Source of the DNA: Porphyra umbilicalis
Lineage: Eukaryota; Rhodophyta; Bangiophyceae; Bangiales; Bangiaceae
Reading direction: 5' to 3'
Assembly (NCBI GenBank): GCA_002049455.2
Contig: KV918869.1
Location: 159,250 to 223,249, forward strand
Length of the DNA stretch: 64,000 nt
In this document: positions 55,701-64,000 of the stretch, in pieces
How positions within the stretch are numbered: the stretch's first letter is position 1
How the letters are laid out: each line of letters opens with the position of its first letter
The notes under the pieces: generated by a model
Database searches by the model: none
What the model was told of the DNA's origin: nothing
The model's input: the letters and a program-made list of their open reading frames with translations, nothing else
Position numbers and translations under genes: made by a program

Positions 55701-56709
55701 TCTTGCCGTGAACGATGACATTGAGCACGACGGTTCCGACGCCCACTGTGGCTACGGACCCCTTGGCACCCATCGTGACGCTCCGTCCCGTGGTCGTATG
55801 GTAGTCGTCAAAGCACCCGCGCATCCAGCGCATGTGTGCAGACGCCGCAGAGTCCACAAGCCACGACTTGGAGATGTCATTGGTGTCAGCTGCATTGCCC
55901 ACCAGACGGATGGCGTCGTCGCTGTCGCTACCATCGTCAGCCGCAATCGCGGCCACCTTGTCCTGTCTCTGCTTCTTGGCCTTGAGCTCTGGGAAATCGC
56001 GAGAGAGGTGCCCAAGCGTATGGCAGTATTAGAACTCGATCTTGGAGAGGTCATTACGGCGGCCTTGACCTCGATAGTTGGCGCCGACGAGTGCCATGTC
56101 CCCAATGCGCTTCGTCGCCGGTGACTTGTCCGCCTGCCGCCGCTCCTCCTGAAGAAAGCGGCTCTTGACAAAGTCGAGACTCCGCTCGTCCTCGCCCTTG
56201 GCGACGAGAGCCACCAGCAGGTTCTCGTACTTGGACGTCAGCCTGTTGAGGACGCTCATGGCAACGTCCATCTCCGTCACCGCGCCACCCATGGTCTTGA
56301 GGTTCTCTCCGAGGTTGCGCACGCGGTTGATGTAGCCCAGCATGCCCTCGCCGACGGTCATTTCGACGGTGTAGAACTCGCGTCGCGCCTTCATCTTGTT
56401 CATCAAACTCTTGCGCTGGAAGACACCTTGCAGCGTCGACCACATTTCCGCCGTCGTCTTGCAGCCCGCCACGTGCTCGAGCTGCTCATATCCAAGGGTG
56501 AGCCCGATGATGGCGCTCGCCTTCGTGTCTCGACGCTTCCACACCGCCAACTCGCGGGCATTCGCGTCCGTCGGCTTGCCGTCTTCGTCAAGCATATCGT
56601 CCAGGTCGCGCAGCGCGAGGACCATCTTAATGCGCTGACGCCACTCGTGGAAGTTCGTCTCCGTCAACTTGTAGTTGATGCCGCCCATGCCGGCATCGCC
56701 TCCGTCCAT
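52786..56709 (-). pseudogene. gag-pol: Copia-4 gag-pol, single frame with three stops
   Basis: The frame from ATG 56709 (MDGGDAGMGGINYKL) to 52786 is continuous over about 1308 codons, except for TAA 56029-56031, TAG 53698-53700 and TGA 53080-53082. Gag belongs to the UBN2-type family (NFHEWRQRIKMVL). The zinc knuckle is degraded around the TAA (YCHTLGHLSRDF). Protease has WLVDSAASAHM; integrase has CEPCVYGK, LVHSDLGGP, RSDNGGEYV and NGVAERLNRVL. RT has MDVKTAFLNGDL and YVDD in VLVYVDDLLF. RNase H has FSDADWAGD and VDNSGCIVF. No frameshift is needed. Confidence 0.9.
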
Positions 56710-56852
56710 GATGTCTTCTTGTCGTAGCGTCCGACCTTGCCGAGCCGTGCGCCTTGACCGTCACGTCCTTCAACCACCTTGACCTCGTCTTCTTCGCACT
56801 TGCCGCGACCGTCGCGACACCAGCTTGCACACCTTGCTCTTGTCACAGCCCC

Positions 56853-56870
56853 GGCTCTGGGCCCATAACC
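56853..56870 (-). promoter_or_regulatory. Copia-4 primer-binding site (half initiator tRNA-Met)
   Basis: On minus, GGTTATGGGCCCAGAGCC follows the 5' LTR directly and matches the initiator tRNA-Met anticodon arm without mismatch over GGTTATGGGCCCAG. Confidence 0.85.
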
Positions 56871-57288
56871 TGTTGAATCGCAGTGGATATAGGGGTTGGG
56901 GGACCACGGTGAAGTGGTTGAGTGGCTTGAGCTTGTGTGTGTGTGTGCGAACGTGCTTTGTTGGTTGTCCTAAGGTTCGCCCGCCTCTCCCAACCGAGAG
57001 CGCCTCTCAAATAGTCCCCACCGGCCCAAGTGCTCCCCCCTCTCGCGCCCACACCGACGCCCACGCCCTCGCATCAAATCGAATCACTCACCAAATCAAA
57101 AGCCACTGGAGCAAAGCGAAGATCAAATCCAAAACATGCCAAAAGTAACGCCCCAAGATGACCCAACACAAATGTGTGCAACTTGACCACGTCTTGCAAA
57201 TGTACCATGTGGGGTACCATAAGGGTCACCGACCATCATCCATCCGCGAACCGCCAGTGGAGCCGGCGACGAGCATCATAGTCCAACA
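56871..57288 (-). repeat. Copia-4 5' LTR
   Basis: It is 418 bp, almost identical to 52333-52750, with TGTTG/CAACA ends. The gypsy LTR sequence resumes at 57289. Confidence 0.9.
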
Positions 57289-57622
57289 TGGTTTTCGTTA
57301 CCCCCCTACTACTTGTTTGAAATTTTCGCTTTGGAGGGATCTATCTGTTTGGCGCATTTGGGGTGGCTACTTTGGCCACCGGCGTTCGGGTCGGGGAGGG
57401 GTTTATTGACAGCGGGGACGCCGTCCCCGTCGCCGTTTGATAAAACCAACTGTGCTTTGGACTACGATTCTCCCCTGGGCTTTGCCGTGATGCTCTCCTC
57501 CCGTTGGGGGAAGGCTGGGCTGTGAGTCGATTTCCGGGGCAGTTCCTTCGACGGACCGAGCTGATTAAGAGGTCACTTCGGCCAGACGACGAACCAATGT
57601 GGTGGTCCTTGGAAACGCTACA
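57289..57622 (+). repeat. Gypsy copy B 3' LTR, right part
   Basis: It continues TGGTTTTCGTTACCCCCC to CGCTACA and is followed by the CGCTC duplication. With 52163-52332 it gives a full-length LTR. Confidence 0.9.
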
Positions 57623-57816
57623 CGCTCGTGGGCGGGGGCGGGAGGGGCGGGGGGCACCGTAACCCCGCCGCCCCCTACCCCCCTCGCGTGGACGTCGGCG
57701 GCTGGCGGCAGTGGCGGCAGCGGGGGTGCCAGCGGCGGTCTTTCAGCGGCCGCGGCGGTGGCGGTCGCGCCCCCGCCGCCGGTGACGCCACCGGCGGTGA
57801 CGCCGTCGGGCCTCGC

Positions 57817-58197
57817 TGTTGGCACGCCGGTGTGTCGTGTACTTCCGCAGTCCCCCAGGGTCAATTGGCCCTTGAGTAAGTCGTAAGTCTCTGTATTTGT
57901 GTGGTGACACTGCATGTTCTTGAATGTAGATCTTTCAGCGGGGATCCAATTACGGGTTGAGCTCCGGGAGACATTTGTGTGGGGAGAGGCGCCTGGAGTG
58001 TGAGGCTGTGGGCGCCTTCCGGAGATGCGGAAGCTGTTCTGCGGGGGGCCGTTCGGGCCTTGTCGGCAGCGCCATTGAGGGTGCCTGGGAAGGCCCTGCG
58101 GCTGAGGTGGCCCAGGGGATATCAGGGACGCCTTCACAGGCCTGGGAACACCGTGCCTAGTAAAACAACGCACCCACTCAACATCATCGACTTCACA
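57817..58197 (+). repeat. Copia-3 5' LTR (start uncertain)
   Basis: The end is fixed by the primer site that follows. It shares GATATCAGGG and AACAACGCACCCAC-type sequence with the other copia LTRs. The left boundary is a guess from TGTTGG. Confidence 0.6.
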
Positions 58198-58211
58198 TGT
58201 TATGGGCCCAG
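58198..58211 (+). promoter_or_regulatory. Copia-3 primer-binding site (half initiator tRNA-Met)
   Basis: TGTTATGGGCCCAG matches the initiator tRNA-Met anticodon arm complement except for its first base. Confidence 0.8.
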
Positions 58212-58352
58212 TGTCGCTGGTGGTGATCGTCGTCTTCCGCTCTGTCGTTGCGAGACGGCGCTTGTTGGGCTGCTGTGTGTTTCGGCGTCGGGCGGGCGGG
58301 CTTAGCCTCCCACGTCGTCAGTGTCGCGCCGTGGGGCGCGATTGTTGTCGTC

Positions 58353-59570
58353 ATATCGGAGTACGCGCGCTACGGTGGCCCTCACTTTGCGCAGCTGGAC
58401 GATGATTACAAGGTCTGGGCCGTGTACTGCCGTGCACAGCTCATTAAGGAAAAAGTGTGGTCGGCGGTCGTGATGGACCGCCCCGCTTCCGCGATAGATT
58501 CCAAGGGCAACTTGGTGGCGGACGCGTGGGACATCATGAACGAGTCAGCGTTGGGGACCATCCAGATGTCGGTCAAGCCGGTTCATTTCAATTCGGTGAC
58601 GGTGGTCATTACGGCCAAGGACGCGTGGGACGCGCTCAAGGAAATCTTTGTGGCGCGTGACAACGCACGGCTGCTGCAGCTCATGCACGAGCTGAGAAAC
58701 CTCAAGAAGGACGGCGACGAGAACATCATCAAGTACACGTCGCGCGCCAAGGGCCTCCGCCAAGAACTTGCCATGCTGGGCAACCAGGTGGACGAGAACA
58801 AACTCGTGCTGGAGATCCTGTCGGGTCTTCCAGCAGAGTACGAAATGATCAAGACTGTCCTGAAGAACATGGACGGGAAGCGCAACCTCGCCGAAGTTAG
58901 CGCCAAGCTTCTCACGGTGGAGCAGTGGGCCATCCGAGGGCGTTCGTCGTCGTCGACTGGCGTCAAGTCGCAAGCGTTTGCGGCATCGGCTACCAAAAAG
59001 CCGTGGGACAAGAAGGCGGGCGTGTGCTACTACTGCAACAAGAAAGGGCATATGAAGCGCCACTGCCTCAAGAAGAAGGCCGACGACGCCAATGGCAACA
59101 AGAAGCCAGGCGGCGTGGGTCGGGATGGTGGCGTGGGCGGTGGTGCAACTCCCCGTGCCGCATTGGCCTACGCCGCGTCGGCAGGCCTGGCCGGGGAGCA
59201 CAAGACTCCCGATAGTCCCAGTGGGATGTCGCCCTGGGTGCTGGACTCCGGCGCGACCAACCATATGGCCGCCGGGGGGAAGGGCTTCATCTTCAAGACG
59301 TCGGGAAGCGGGGCCAAGGTCACTCTGGCTGACGGTCAAAAGGTGTCCATGAAGGGGCGCGGATGCACTTCCATGGACGTGATGGCGGGAAACACCAAGG
59401 TACGAATGGTCCTCGGTGAGGCCATGCTCGTGCCAGGCCTGACGGACAACCTGTTGTCTGTGCGTGCGGTCGCCCGCCGCGGCGGAGCGGTGGTGTTTGT
59501 CCGAGACGCCTGCAACATCCTCAGCGATAGAGAGGCGGTACTCGCAAGCGGGGTCGGAGCAACGCGTCTG
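58353..59570 (+). pseudogene. gag-pol: Copia-3 gag and protease
   Basis: The codon aligned with the copia-1 start is ATA (58353-58355), so the start is lost. Gag then runs as SEYARYGGPHFAQLDDDY with an intact zinc knuckle CYYCNKKGHMKRHC and protease WVLDSGATNHM. A frameshift near 59560 ends the open stretch before the integrase. Confidence 0.85.
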
Positions 59571-62524
59571 TCATCGGTTCGGTCAACGAGTCCGAGAACT
59601 ACGTGCTCAAGGTGACGCCGGTCAAGGCGTCGGCAAGCGGCGCCTCAACACGCATGGACGGCGAGGCGGAGCTGCTGCACCGCAGGTTCAACCACTTGGG
59701 CTTTGAGAACCTCAAGCGGTTGGTCGGGATGGTTGACGGGATTCAAGCTTCGGTGGCGGACGCCTAGCGCATCCTTGGCACGGTGTGCGTCCCATGTGTT
59801 GACGGCAAGATGGCGCGTTCTTCGCATCATCGTTCCACTGAAACGAGTACAAAATGCTTGTTGGTTCACACCGACGTCGCTGGCCCCTTGACGAAGTCGT
59901 TGGGCGGTTCAGTATACTCCATGACGCTGATGGTGGACTCTACTGGCTTTATCACGGCGACCCCCATCAAGACTAAGGCGATGGTACAGGACATCTGCAA
60001 GATGTGAATGAAGACACTTGAAACCCTCACCGGGCTCAAAGTGAAGCGGGTGCGCCACGACGGCGCGATGGAGTACGTCAGCCACGACCTCAAGGCGTGG
60101 TATGACAACAAGGGCATCACGTCGGAGAATACGGCGCCGTATGCATCACAGAAGAACGGCAAGGCGGAGCGCTCCAACCGCTTCATCATGGAGCGCGTTC
60201 GCGCGGCACTGCTGGACGCCGGAGCGGAGGAGGAGTTGTAGGCTGAGGCGCTCTCCTCGGTCATCCACGTGCTCAACCAGTCCCCTAAAGGCCGGTCAAG
60301 ATGTGGCCCCCTTGAGGCGCTCACGGGGCGACGCCCCGACGTGAAGGGATTTCGCGTCCGCGGGAGCCGGGCCTGGGCTCTCAAGCAAAAGCAGCAGCAG
60401 CGCAAGCTGGAACCAAGGACCGATGTTGGCCGTTTTGTTGGCTACACCGTTGGTGGAAAGGCCTACCGCATCCTCGAGGATGATTCAAACAAGATCGTCG
60501 AGCGCCGAGACGTGTCCATGGAGGATATCCGAAGCAAGACCATGAACAAGACGTCTGCTTCTGGTTCAAGCGCCAGTACTCGCCTGACGGCGTGGACGGA
60601 TGGTGAGAAGGAGGATGGTGCGATGAACATGCTGGACGCGGAAGTCGCCAGCGGCGACGAGTATGCTCTGCAGCAGTTTTCAGAGAGCGACCGCTCGCCG
60701 AACAAGGAGGCCGTCCATGACGCGGACGACGGCGATGATGATGACGAAAACGAGGACGCAGCGGCTCAAGAGGGGCACCAAGTGCTGCCTGACTCCACAA
60801 CAAAGAGTGATGACGACGGGGCGTAAGCACCCCGGCGGTCCAAGCGCAAGCCGGCACCAAAGGTTACCTGGTAGGAGAGCAACCCGAAGGCTGACGTGGC
60901 AGCGGGGCCCGTTGGTGGCGCTGAGTCTGCCTGGGACCTGAGCAAACCACCGACCAAGGCGAAGGAGGCGCGTGCACGCTCGGACTGGCCGCTAAGGAAG
61001 GGGGCATAAAAGGAAGAGTACCTGGCGCACAAGAAGCTGGGTACCTGGCGAAAGACCAAGAACAAGAACAAGCGCAAGGCTGTCAAGACTCGGTACGTTT
61101 ACGACATCAAGCGCGACTCGGAAGGCAACGTGTGGAAGTACAAGGTGCGCCTGGTCGCGCAAGGCGTAAACCAAGTACCGTCGCGTGATTTTGACGAGAC
61201 GTGCGCGCCAGGGCCCAGCTCGGCAACGACACGCGCACTCTTCGCGGTGGTCGCGACCAAGGACTGGGAGGTTCACCACGTGGACTTGAAGACGGCTTTC
61301 CTCAACGCCAAGATGGACAAGGAGATGTACATCAACCTTTCGGACGGCACCGAGCCGGGGGAGGCACATGAGGTCTTCCCTCTCAACCTTGCTCTGTATG
61401 GGACAAAGCAGGCGGGGCCCCTGTTGGGCATCAAGCTCGACAAATAGCTCAAGGCTATGGGGGCAGTCCGGTCCAACGTGTACCCGGGCCTCTACTCGTG
61501 GTGATAACCGGTGCACGGGCTGGTTTACATCCTCGTCTATGTGGACGATCTCATCGTTGCGGGCAAGAGCCTCGACGGGGCTCAAGCGGTCAAGAACTCG
61601 GTGTCGGCGACGTTCGACATGCGCAACACGGGGGAGGTCAAAAACTTCATCGGAATGAACGTAATGCAAGACAGGGCGGCCAAAATGCTCACACTCAGCA
61701 ACCCGGGGCATGTTTTTGCACTCCTTGAGGCGTTTGGAATGTCCAACTCCACTCCCAACAAGACGCCAATGGTGTCGGGGGCCGAGCTGGCCAAGACGGG
61801 GCAGAACCTTTTGCCCGCCGGCAATCGATATGCCGAACTTGTCGGCTCCCTGCTCTATCACTCCACAACGACGAGGCCGGACATTGCTTTTGCCGTGGGC
61901 GTGCTGTCGCGCTACATGGCCTGCCCCGAGGAGGACCACATGCGCGCGGCCAAGGGGGTGCTTCGGTACCTTCGCGGGGCTGCGCGCCTCGGGGTCGCGT
62001 ACGGCACCTGTAAGCCTTTCCAAGGGTACGTCGACGCCGTCTCGGCCGGCGACGTTGACGCTCGTCGGCCGACGACGGGTTTCATCTTCACCCTCAACGG
62101 CGGGCCGGTCTCGTGGCCGAGCAAGCGCCAGTCGACGGTGGCAACTTCGACGTCTGAGGCCGAGTACGTGGCCGCCGCGATGGCGACCAAGGAGGCCTTT
62201 TGGCTCCGAAAGCTATTATCAGCGCTGGGCGTCGTCGGCGGTGCCGTTCCTATGGGGGAAGACAACCAGGCGTGCCTTGCGCCCGTCAACAACCCAGAGG
62301 CAACGGGGCGCACCAAGCACGTGGACGTCGCGTACCACATGGTGCGCGATGACGTGGCGCGCGGAGACGGGACCTTTTGATTCCTGCCGAGCGCTGAGAT
62401 GCCCGCGGACGGGCTCACCAAGGCGCTGCCGGAACCGGCGTTCAAGGCCTACCGTGACGCAGCGGGTGTCGGGCCCGACTTGGACGCGGCGGCGGGCGCG
62501 CTTGAGCCGGACCCGACGTGCTAA
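59571..62524 (+). pseudogene. pol: Copia-3 integrase, RT and RNase H, many stops
   Basis: Stops at 59764, 60007, 60238, 60822, 60871, 61008, 61446, 61503 and 62378 interrupt an otherwise colinear pol. Integrase shows VRHDGAMEYV and NGKAERSNRF; RT shows VDLKTAFLNA and YVDD in ILVYVDDLIV. The codon that is TAG in copia-1 and -2 reads TCG here (61905-61915), so RT runs into RNase H. The final stop is TAA at 62522-62524. Confidence 0.85.
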
Positions 62525-63736
62525 CGCACGTCGTCACACTGCCCGGCTTTGTGGCTCTAAAGGGCTTTAGCGCATCCGGCTGGGCGGGCCCGGGCGCCGA
62601 TTTCAAGAATTTAGGCCCGAATGTCGCGGCCTGGAAGATCGTTCCGGGACCGACACGTGGCGCTCTTGCAACACGTCGCGCTGCTGCAACACGTGGCGTC
62701 GTTGCAACACGTTGTGTCCGTGCAACACGTGGCGATGGGACTAAAGTGCTTTGGGCCCTCTTATGGTGGTTCCCGACGGGCCTGATGTGGTCGTACGGGC
62801 ACCCAGACTCGTCGGACGTGGTCAGGGCACCTGCCCGGTCCTTCCTGGGCCCTTTTTGAGGTCGGTTGAAAACCCTTGTTTTGGAAGGGGTCGTAAGGGC
62901 TTTAGCCCCGCCGTGAGAACTGTCATTGTGGGGGTGATGCCCGATGTACCGGATGGGGACCTGCGGGCACCACGAAGGCCCGGAGATGCCTCCGGCATTC
63001 TCGTGGGCCTGTTTTGGTCCCATCGGAGGTCGGTTGAAAACCCGACTTCTCGACATGGGGCAAAAGGGCTTGTAGTACCACAATCTAGGGGGCTACCTCG
63101 GAAGGAGGGAAGTAACGGCCGTCTCAGCCGCTCGCGCGACACCCGCTATGGGACTCCAGGTCCGGGAAGTCGTGCCGATCGAACCGCCAAGACATCGAGA
63201 CACGGTTTACTTGCCGGCGACGACGGTGCCTCCCACCGTCGTCGCCCTTCGTCCTAAAAGGGCGGAAACCGTCGCCCGGGCCCAATTTCCCCAAATGGGA
63301 ATTGACCCGGGCCGTCATCAACCAATGCAGATAATTCCCTCCATGCATGTCAAGTCCCCCGAGGCGATCATTACAGACGAGGGGGAGAAACCGTCCCGCG
63401 CGCAACGCGCTGCACCCGCCGTGTGGCGCCCGGTCGGCCGTCGCCTGCCGCGCCCTCTCGGGCGCGCCAGCGCCCGCTCGGGCGCGCCAACCCGGCCTCT
63501 CGCGGGGCCCGCGTGCCGGGCGCGGCGGATCGGGTGCGCTCCCTCAAGTGGCACGAGCCGGGCAGCGGGGCCGCCCCCTCGCCCCGCCATCCCGCGTCGC
63601 CAACCGGTCGGCCACCACCGCCGCTGGCGTCGCCACCACGCGTCGGGGACCGACGTCCCCCGCCGCCGCCGTCGTCCCCGCAGTGGCCCACTGGCGCATA
63701 GGGGGGCCCCGTAGTACTACATCCCCTTCGGCTGAG
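62525..63736. other. Copia-3 3' region and unassigned GC-rich DNA
   Basis: It includes the 18-bp repeat below and a second pair about 168 bp apart, marked by GGTCGGTTGAAAACCC at 62860 and 63028. After about 63145 the sequence is GC-rich with several open frames and no domain. No LTR is seen. Confidence 0.45.
62653..62742 (+). repeat. 18-bp tandem repeat, five units
   Basis: Units of the form ACACGTGGCGTCGTTGCA repeat five times without spacers. They lie in the copia-3 3' region, where copia-1 and copia-2 also have tandem repeats. Confidence 0.85.
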
Positions 63737-64000
63737 ATGGAGCCGTCCCCGGCGACGCCTCCCGATAGCCCCGTCGGGGCTCCGTCCTCCGCGCTTCTGG
63801 CGTGCCCGCCCCCGGTGGCCGCCGCCCCGGGGCCGGCGCCGGCGGCAGCCGCGCCGCCCGCGACGGGACCGCCCGGGCGCCGCCCAACCGTCCCCGCCTG
63901 CCCGTCGGTGCCGCCGGGTATGCGGCTCCCGTACGACCCGAACGGCCGGGAGTGGCGGAAGCCGCCCCGCCCTGTGGGCGCCGCCGCCGCGACCAGCGCC
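63737..64000 (+). CDS. Proline-rich open frame running off the window
   Basis: ATG 63737 opens 88 codons without a stop: an Ala/Pro-rich start, then GMRLPYDPNGREWRKPPRP. The second part looks less random than the first and might be the start of a retroelement Gag or a host protein. No family is recognised, and GC-rich DNA gives such frames by chance. Confidence 0.25.
   Translation, partial: MEPSPATPPDSPVGAPSSALLACPPPVAAAPGPAPAAAAPPATGPPGRRPTVPACPSVPPGMRLPYDPNGREWRKPPRPVGAAAATSA

Larger units (their letters stand above)
52333..57288 (-). mobile_element. Copia-4: complete minus-strand Ty1/copia element in the gypsy B 3' LTR
   Basis: The 418-bp LTRs (52333-52750 and 56871-57288) differ at about three positions. 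On the minus strand the order is 5' LTR, primer site, gag-pol, purine tract, 3' LTR. Its protein is clearly different from copia-1 to -3, so it is a separate lineage. High LTR identity indicates a fairly recent insertion. Confidence 0.95.
41601..57622 (+). mobile_element. Gypsy copy B: complete chromovirus with three nested insertions
   Basis: The 5' LTR (41601-42098) and split 3' LTR (52163-52332 plus 57289-57622) are flanked by the exact 5-bp duplication CGCTC (41596-41600 and 57623-57627). Inside are gag, pol with chromodomain and an antisense frame. hAT-type elements at 47264-47845 and 51138-52093 and copia-4 at 52333-57288 account for about 6.5 kb. The element without them would be about 9.5 kb. 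Confidence 0.9.
57817..62524 (+). mobile_element. Copia-3: Ty1/copia element without a visible 3' LTR
   Basis: The 5' LTR ends at TTCACA (58197). Its start is uncertain; TGTTGG at 57817 fits the TGTTG starts of the other elements. No repeat of this LTR occurs before the window ends, so the 3' LTR is lost or lies beyond 64000. Coding is related to copia-1 and -2 but more decayed. Confidence 0.75.

Noticed and set aside
53080-56031. Reassigned stop codon in this genome
   Set aside because: TAA, TAG and TGA all occur as breaks and all three also serve as natural ends, and most breaks are sense codons in a sister copy.
62653-62742. CRISPR-like array
   Set aside because: The 18-bp units are directly adjacent without spacers, in a eukaryotic retroelement 3' region.
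62525-64000. 3' LTR of copia-3
   Set aside because: No stretch repeats the 57817-58197 sequence or its TTCACA end in this interval.
1-64000. tRNA, rRNA or other structural RNA genes
   Set aside because: No T-arm and acceptor combination or rRNA-like segment was recognised; the tRNA-like matches are the primer-binding sites only.

Overview
This window comes from a GC-rich eukaryotic nuclear genome and is mostly transposable elements inserted into one another. There are no operons, Shine-Dalgarno sites or bacterial genes. The GC-rich low-complexity flanks, the Ty1/copia and Ty3/gypsy (chromovirus) retroelements, a PIF/Harbinger transposase and a SANT/NAM-associated-type gene together suggest an alga. 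A bangiophycean red alga (Porphyra/Pyropia type) would fit, but this is inference and I could not test it. Layout: 1-2830 is GC-rich low-complexity DNA. 3023-3994 is a 972-bp element with 39-bp terminal inverted repeats (TIRs). 5261-5330 is a near-perfect hairpin. 5946-22431 is Ty3/gypsy copy A, split by a complete copia element (copia-1, 9709-15363) and by a hAT-type element (17042-19386) that itself holds a second hAT-type element (17519-19056). 22664-25250 is a PIF/Harbinger transposase gene facing a putative partner gene. 28308-38849 is a SANT/NAM-associated-type gene in at least two exons, with a hAT-type element and a 1.4-kb fold-back in the intron and a complete copia element (copia-2, 32466-38378) in the second exon. 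41601-57622 is gypsy copy B, complete with a CGCTC target duplication, carrying two hAT-type elements and a minus-strand copia element (copia-4, 52333-57288) inside its 3' LTR. 57817 to about 62524 is copia-3. The window ends in a GC-rich stretch with a proline-rich open frame running off the edge. How the parts work: the gypsy copies encode Gag (558 codons), then protease, RT, RNase H, integrase and a C-terminal chromodomain. A GGGAAAC slippery heptamer three codons before the gag stop, followed by a conserved stem-loop, points to -1 frameshifting between gag and pol. Between the chromodomain and the 3' LTR both gypsy copies carry an open frame on the opposite strand. It is intact in B (544 codons) and a remnant in A, and most differences between the copies fall at third codon positions of that antisense frame. 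I regard this as the best candidate for an undescribed component. All four copia elements have a primer-binding site matching the anticodon arm of initiator tRNA-Met, the half-tRNA priming known from Drosophila copia. Nearly every retroelement coding region has stops or frameshifts, so most are pseudogenes, although copia-1 has indistinguishable LTRs and must have inserted recently. The junctions rest on target duplications read directly: TCCGC and GCGAG (copia), CGCTC (gypsy B), and 8-bp duplications at all five hAT-type elements.
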